From Prostheceraeus crozeri (taxonomy: Eukaryota; Platyhelminthes; Polycladida; Euryleptidae): DNA of 64,000 nt. Positions 63,801 through 64,000 of the stretch are shown here, one piece after another. The stretch covers positions 248,001 to 312,000 of the forward strand of contig CAJQUW010003469.1 in NCBI GenBank assembly GCA_907163375.1. The letters are read 5' to 3'. The position numbers and the translations under genes are program-made. The notes under the pieces were generated by a model, which saw only the letters and a list, made by a program, of their open reading frames with translations, searched no databases and was not told the DNA's origin. Position 1 is the stretch's first letter; every line of letters begins with the position of its first letter.

Positions 63801-63830
63801 CTTGTTGAAGAACGTCAAGAGAGATTGCAG
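21759..63830 (+). CDS. EDC4: Enhancer of mRNA-decapping protein 4 (Ge-1), 9 exons, 3' end outside
   Basis: Scaffold of the cytoplasmic decapping complex in P-bodies, joining DCP2 and DCP1. Exons: 21759-21870, 30663-30842, 37970-38347, 39061-39176, 39242-39325, 42906-43249, 45735-45795, 61495-62004, 63464-63830. All junctions are AG/GT and every phase agrees (2152 nt, about 717 codons). The order follows the family: N-terminal lead LTGSDESS...EASNK, WD40-type propeller beginning VKINPIVRFDWDKR, then GFNGRVVDLDFSCRD, SPDGFAIATASLDGSVYFYE, MYHWKPHDGKPVNTLIF, NALTGTDDSRELRIW, VLSDVTRSVLYVLELEG, KSLQSLQIHFKS, followed by a serine-rich linker and an acidic stretch. The C-terminal helical domain is beyond 64000. 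Introns range from 65 bp to 15.7 kb and hold most repeats of the window. Confidence 0.93.
22940..23475 (+). pseudogene. hAT transposase C-terminal fragment inside the LINE
   Basis: Plus-strand codons give MPHGNADSERILKQVANVVT and LKELTIHSFVVTKS, the dimerisation region of a hAT transposase, followed by a long Glu/Lys coiled coil and ISVAQEMLKAVARSL. It lies between two parts of the minus-strand reverse transcriptase, so it entered the LINE or the two were joined by rearrangement. One stop after the coil. Termini not defined. Confidence 0.6.
24725..25345 (-). mobile_element. 5'-truncated LINE end inserted in LINE endonuclease
   Basis: The minus strand reads CNFCYLGDFITSEGGSERTV, then YTACIRSVLLHGALSWSL, RMLRYMADISLND and ALERDRWRNIIKRPTP, the typical region after the reverse transcriptase up to the ORF end. 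It starts in the middle of the endonuclease of the host LINE (after GSAIFVKASFDVE) and ends just before that domain resumes (TEVITVELNVRFNCVYEPPN). Confidence 0.7.
25770..27110. other. Intronic, nothing recognised
   Basis: Short open frames only. No paired repeats found. Confidence 0.35.
27121..27235 (-). mobile_element. tRNA-derived SINE, copy 1
   Basis: Read on the minus strand: GGTCCCAGTGGCACAGTGG with A-box-like TGGCACAGTGGTAAAGTGC, B-box-like GAGGTCGAAGCC, then the body AAGGGCATCCAGCC. This order (tRNA-like head, then GGGCATCCAGC) occurs in several invertebrate SINE families. The second copy at 50211 confirms a dispersed family. Confidence 0.7.
27600..28967. mobile_element. Non-autonomous hAT element, 8-bp TSD
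   Basis: Perfect TIRs CAGGGCTCCCACTCC and GGAGTGGGAGCCCTG. Flanks are GTGTTCAG (27592-27599) and ATGTTCAG (28968-28975), an 8-bp duplication with one change. Subterminal words TGCGCAAATTT repeat at both ends. No transposase inside. Confidence 0.88.
28980..30660. other. Intronic, nothing recognised
   Basis: A 90-codon minus frame (29802-30074) is unlike its surroundings in codon quality but matches no family I know. No repeats delimited. Confidence 0.35.
30663..30842 (+). CDS. EDC4: EDC4 exon: first propeller strand
   Basis: Acceptor TTTGCAG, donor GTAAAC, phase 0 to 0, 60 codons. VKINPIVRFDWDKRAYFGRV, then IAVHKNGQFVAYSLKPA and AVRVIHMATAIKQLMK, match the start of the EDC4 WD40 region. Confidence 0.95.
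30850..32800. other. Intronic, nothing recognised
   Basis: A minus frame at 31499-31705 has one hydrophobic segment but no other support. No repeats delimited. Confidence 0.35.
32816..32957. mobile_element. hAT MITE with perfect 8-bp TSD
   Basis: 142 bp, ends CAGGGATCGCAATT and, inverted, CAGGAATCGCAATT, flanked by ATGCCCAT at 32808-32815 and 32958-32965. Inside are TTTTCCG repeats. Confidence 0.9.
33722..33992 (-). pseudogene. Penelope-like element GIY-YIG endonuclease fragment
   Basis: The minus strand encodes KAFDITCNKCQQTYIGETQ, then RKRILEHLNSK and DIKIEILRKFFANV. The C--C--TYIGET start followed by R---H is the GIY-YIG domain of Penelope-like elements. It lacks the reverse transcriptase. 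A related inverted stretch (GAGGTCAATAAAAA...TTGGAAAGCTTTCG) lies at about 33507-33555, mirroring the sequence just upstream of the domain, as terminal repeats of these elements can. Confidence 0.75.
34323..34394 (+). tRNA. Decayed tRNA-Thr(AGT)-like sequence
   Basis: D arm GCTC-AGTTGGTT-GAGC, anticodon arm CAGGT-CTAGTTA-ACCTG with perfect stem and anticodon AGT, and T loop TTCGAAT in a stem with one mismatch. The acceptor stem pairs at only about five of seven positions. Probably a pseudogene or the head of a SINE rather than a working tRNA. Confidence 0.5.
34726..35811. mobile_element. Pogo/Tigger-like MITE
   Basis: TIR CAGTAGAATTCGCATATATC continuing GGCG on the left, and its inverted match with two or fewer changes on the right, flanked by TA on both sides. 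The start CAGTAGAATTCGC is close to Drosophila pogo ends. Extra copies of CGCCGATATANGCGAA occur inside both ends (about 34773-34810 and 35705-35745). No transposase. Contains a short TGTACA repeat near 34950-34975. Confidence 0.8.
35897..37594 (+). mobile_element. Young CGGBP1-type hAT element, perfect 8-bp TSD
   Basis: 1698 bp, ends CAGGGCAATTTTTTT and inverted TAGGGCAATTTTTTT, flanked by GTTATAAT at 35889-35896 and 37595-37602. It lies in the EDC4 intron between exons 30663-30842 and 37970-38347, in the same orientation. The GC content of its gene is clearly above the flanking intron. The identical TSD and nearly intact gene indicate recent insertion. Confidence 0.95.
36101..37480 (+). pseudogene. 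hAT transposase (CGGBP1-like), one in-frame stop
   Basis: 459 sense codons, broken only by TAG at 37229-37231. Zinc finger C33, C36, H51, H57; then KLVEAFLSADIPLHKLQNPK, the same layout as vertebrate CGGBP1, a domesticated hAT derivative. DDE catalytic candidates are D151 (IVVDESE), D214 (LLSDAARYM) and, after the stop, E in SAAVERSFSMLGKLLRK. C239 and H241 in ITCMVHLLHNC fit the hAT insertion domain. Without the stop it would be a complete transposase; read-through or another copy could supply activity. The stop may also be a sequencing error. Confidence 0.9.
37970..38347 (+). CDS. EDC4: EDC4 exon: propeller, 126 codons
   Basis: Acceptor TTTCCAG, donor GTAAAT, phase 0 to 0. Contains GFNGRVVDLDFSCRDLPTLA, CIDENGLVVVYTIHL, LRRLRWCPYVPS, LELFDVDML and LKQGYLSIEEHTQ, colinear with the human protein. 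Confidence 0.96.
38348..39060. other. EDC4 intron, nothing else recognised
   Basis: 713-bp intron with GTAAAT donor and TTTTCAG acceptor. No repeats seen. Confidence 0.6.
39061..39176 (+). CDS. EDC4: EDC4 exon: SPDG blade
   Basis: Acceptor TTTTCAG, donor GTGAGT, phase 0 to 2. ITEIAPSPDGFAIATASLDG and SVYFYELPEQL are a typical WD40 blade. Confidence 0.95.
39242..39325 (+). CDS. EDC4: EDC4 exon: HWKPHDG motif
   Basis: Preceded by a 65-bp intron, the shortest here. Phase 2 to 2. RMYHWKPHDGKPVNTLIFLD carries the highly conserved WKPHDG motif of EDC4. Confidence 0.95.
40077..40156. repeat. Two adjacent hairpins
   Basis: ATCATGCACCTGA (40077-40089) pairs perfectly with 40099-40111. TTTAGGTGTGCGTG (40119-40132) pairs with 40143-40156 at 12 of 14 positions. 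The following GGCTGAAACCCTG may be a hAT-type end, but I found no partner. Confidence 0.7.
40453..40699. repeat. Three direct repeats of about 80 bp
   Basis: Units start at 40453, 40535 and 40614 with GATTTAATGATTGAATCAGA and end with TTTATATCATTATTCATG. They are nearly identical, with small indels, so the tandem duplication is recent. Intronic, non-coding. Confidence 0.92.
40700..42900. other. EDC4 intron, nothing recognised
   Basis: AT-rich, with short open frames only (longest 41172-41393). No motif or delimited repeat. Confidence 0.4.
42906..43249 (+). CDS. EDC4: EDC4 exon: TG-D--RELR blade
   Basis: Acceptor TTTTTCAG, donor GTAGGT, phase 2 to 1. LWCNALTGTDDSRELRIWSC and SGRLIVLSDVTRSVLYVLEL match the family. 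A GTATAT donor three bases downstream is possible but gives the wrong phase for the next exon. Confidence 0.95.
43250..44307. other. EDC4 intron, nothing recognised
   Basis: First part of the 2485-bp intron after the exon ending at 43249. No repeats delimited before the hAT element at 44314. Confidence 0.45.
44314..45145. mobile_element. Non-autonomous hAT-type element, 6-bp TSD
   Basis: Perfect TIRs CAGGGGTCTCACTC and GAGTGAGACCCCTG, flanked by CATCTA at 44308-44313 and 45146-45151. Subterminal GGCAAAAAA repeats at both ends. No transposase. Confidence 0.9.
45735..45795 (+). CDS. EDC4: EDC4 small exon before the 15.7-kb intron
   Basis: Acceptor CTTTCTTAG, donor GTAAGT, phase 1 to 2, 61 nt. 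Encodes DSMDGFSNVSVEINASGIYP. Joined to 61495 it gives INASGIYPKSLQSLQIHF, which aligns without a gap to the family segment LFCVHTKALQDVQIRF. The phase and alignment support direct splicing. Confidence 0.85.
46067..47531 (+). mobile_element. hAT-type element, 6-bp TSD, with transposase tail
   Basis: TIRs CAGACCTCCCACTC and inverted CAGGCCTCCCACGC, flanked by TATCTG at 46061-46066 and 47532-47537. GTCCTGAAA repeats occur near both ends. It carries only the C-terminal part of a transposase (46777-47392). Confidence 0.85.
46777..47392 (+). pseudogene. hAT transposase C-terminal coiled-coil remnant
   Basis: SEESIVSERIVKDAIRLFGS and VPITKKMMQSINRARSEYTR are followed by a Glu/Lys/Arg coiled coil. 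After a stop near 46999 and a frame change, NLTNARVAQVTLSAGNDRL follows. This matches, block by block, the tail of the transposase at 51185-52801 and the fragment at 22940-23475. Catalytic domain deleted. Confidence 0.65.
48205..48420 (-). pseudogene. LINE ORF C-terminal fragment
   Basis: The minus strand reads DIIRKRKLVIFDHVCRLKDS, then in another frame NRQRWKKLIRSTNDQKI, the usual end of RTE-like LINE ORFs. No upstream reverse transcriptase. Short dead remnant. Confidence 0.55.
48500..50200. other. Intronic, nothing recognised
   Basis: Overlapping open frames on both strands at 48619-48914 have somewhat balanced composition but match no family I know. Confidence 0.35.
50211..50305 (-). mobile_element. 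tRNA-derived SINE, copy 2
   Basis: Minus strand: GGTCTGCGTGGTACAGTGG, AAGTGCTTGGC, then a decayed B box and AAGGGCATCCAGAC. Same family as the copy at 27121-27235, more diverged. Confidence 0.6.
51046..53583 (+). mobile_element. hAT element with 5-bp TSD
   Basis: Ends CAGGGTGTATAACG and its perfect inverted copy, then CTGGAAAAGTC(A)GG subterminal repeats on both sides. Flanked by TTAGT at 51041-51045 and 53584-53588. hAT lineages with 5-bp targets have been described. Inserted into the TA-flanked MITE. Confidence 0.85.
51185..52801 (+). pseudogene. hAT transposase lacking N-terminus, one Trp-to-stop
   Basis: 538 sense codons interrupted only by TGA at 51668-51670, where the family motif CATRW-EN predicts TGG (Trp). 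Contains KGQMDVHVRLW, RYLTSQFLGHASS, catalytic-type IAMDGPNVN, GTCSLHIVDGAL, and the C-terminal SHGQASVERGFSVNKD with the catalytic Glu, followed by a basic/acidic helical tail. The zinc finger and the first catalytic Asp (normally DES just before this start) are missing, and only 139 bp separate the ORF from the element end, so the copy carries a deletion as well as the stop. It cannot be autonomous. Confidence 0.88.
53920..55095. mobile_element. hAT-type element rich in GAGCCG
   Basis: Ends TAGAGATGTAC and GTACATCTCTA are perfect inverted repeats, flanked by GTATGCGC (53912-53919) and GTATGCGT (55096-55103). GAGCCG/CGGCTC words are dense in both subterminal regions. No coding sequence. It lies inside the element at 53622-58407. 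Confidence 0.85.
57050..57400 (+). pseudogene. hAT transposase tail fragment
   Basis: GGAIKVPITSELLKV in one frame, then LMQKANSEFRRDQQASSAYH and a Glu/Lys coiled coil in another. Same architecture as the tails at 46777 and 22940. Frameshifted. Confidence 0.5.
57454..57870 (-). pseudogene. LINE C-terminal fragment
   Basis: Minus strand: YGACVRQAMLYGCES and LERLEM, then MCGVSLSDRKSNDSIREAMG, LRWFGHAVRRDETEW and GDGKRRAERQKKTWE. This is the conserved end of RTE-like LINE ORFs. One frameshift. It sits inside the probable hAT element and is not its own coding sequence. Confidence 0.75.
59376..59480. mobile_element. Possible hAT left end
   Basis: CAGTGTTGGGCAGCATTAAT resembles the common hAT start CAGTGTTGGGCAGTAA. 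I found no matching right end in the following DNA. Weak. Confidence 0.3.
59500..61490. other. EDC4 intron, nothing recognised
   Basis: Only short open frames. No repeat pairs that I can delimit up to the acceptor before 61495. Confidence 0.4.
61495..62004 (+). CDS. EDC4: EDC4 exon: last blade and serine-rich linker
   Basis: Acceptor CTCACAG, donor GTGAGT, phase 2 to 2. After SLQSLQIHFKSLLPLSAPP comes a Ser/Val/Glu-rich low-complexity linker ending IDQREEDQEEESIHEIIEAL. The linker of EDC4 is poorly conserved, so function cannot be read from it. Confidence 0.93.
62005..63463. other. EDC4 intron, nothing recognised
   Basis: 1459-bp AT-rich intron with GTGAGT donor and TCTGTAG acceptor. No transposon motif seen. 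Confidence 0.6.
63464..63830 (+). CDS. EDC4: EDC4 exon: acidic stretch and coiled coil
   Basis: Acceptor TTCTGTAG, donor GTGAGT, phase 2 to 0. Starts with a very acidic run of about 45 residues (EDGDEEDNDDELGNDEDEDD and on), then a Ser/Arg/Pro-rich part, then ASSLLLEVRSQAEQMAILQR and QLVEERQERLQ, a likely helix or coiled coil leading to the C-terminal domain. Confidence 0.88.
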
Positions 63831-64000
63831 GTGAGTGTCAAGGGTCATGCTAGCAAACTAGGGATGAGGCGAGGAGGCCTTCAAGCTCTCGCAAACCCCA
63901 CCAAGTAAGGATAAGTAGCCCCCAGTGAGAGTGATTCACCTCATGAGAGCGGACAGGTTCGAAACCTAGTACTTTGCTCTCATGCTGAGATATTACACTA

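Overview
This window reads as invertebrate animal nuclear DNA. It is AT-rich, its genes have GT-AG introns of 65 bp to 15.7 kb, and it is packed with eukaryotic transposons (hAT, mariner, pogo-like, piggyBac, non-LTR LINEs, a Penelope-like element, tRNA-derived SINEs). I cannot name the species or phylum. Only two host genes are recognisable: a single-exon TFIIB on the minus strand (345-1277), and EDC4/Ge-1, the mRNA-decapping scaffold, on the plus strand. EDC4 is reconstructed here from nine exons (21759-63830), all with consistent phases, plus a weaker candidate first exon at 14715. It runs off the right end, so its C-terminal helical domain lies outside.

Layout. 1-1.3 kb: TFIIB. 1.3-14.7 kb: intergenic DNA with a palindromic MITE, a hAT element with 6-bp target duplications, a piggyBac remnant, a 452-base tract with no C on the plus strand, a BEL/Pao-like scrap and a frameshifted LINE. 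14.9-20.5 kb: an almost unbroken train of repeats (two mariners almost touching, an inverted pair of Penelope-like arms, and three palindromic elements set in TA/GATA microsatellites). 21.8-64 kb: EDC4 exons separated by introns full of transposons. These include a LINE interrupted by another LINE end and by a hAT tail (22.2-25.6 kb), a very young CGGBP1-type hAT (35.9-37.6 kb), a pogo-like MITE, and a four-level nest in the 15.7-kb intron (50.4-58.5 kb).

How it fits together. EDC4 exon 7 (45735-45795) splices straight to exon 8 (61495) in the correct phase, and the joined protein aligns without a gap to the family, so the 15.7-kb intron appears to be spliced across despite its nested insertions. 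Several DNA transposons can be delimited to the base by terminal inverted repeats and target-site duplications. Duplications of 5, 6 and 8 bp occur side by side, indicating several hAT-type lineages. The two most complete hAT transposases each carry one premature stop, so they look recently dead.

No bacterial-type system, CRISPR array or operon is present. The most unusual signals are the C-free tract, the substituted BRE-contact residues of the intronless TFIIB, the palindrome train and the nested intron.
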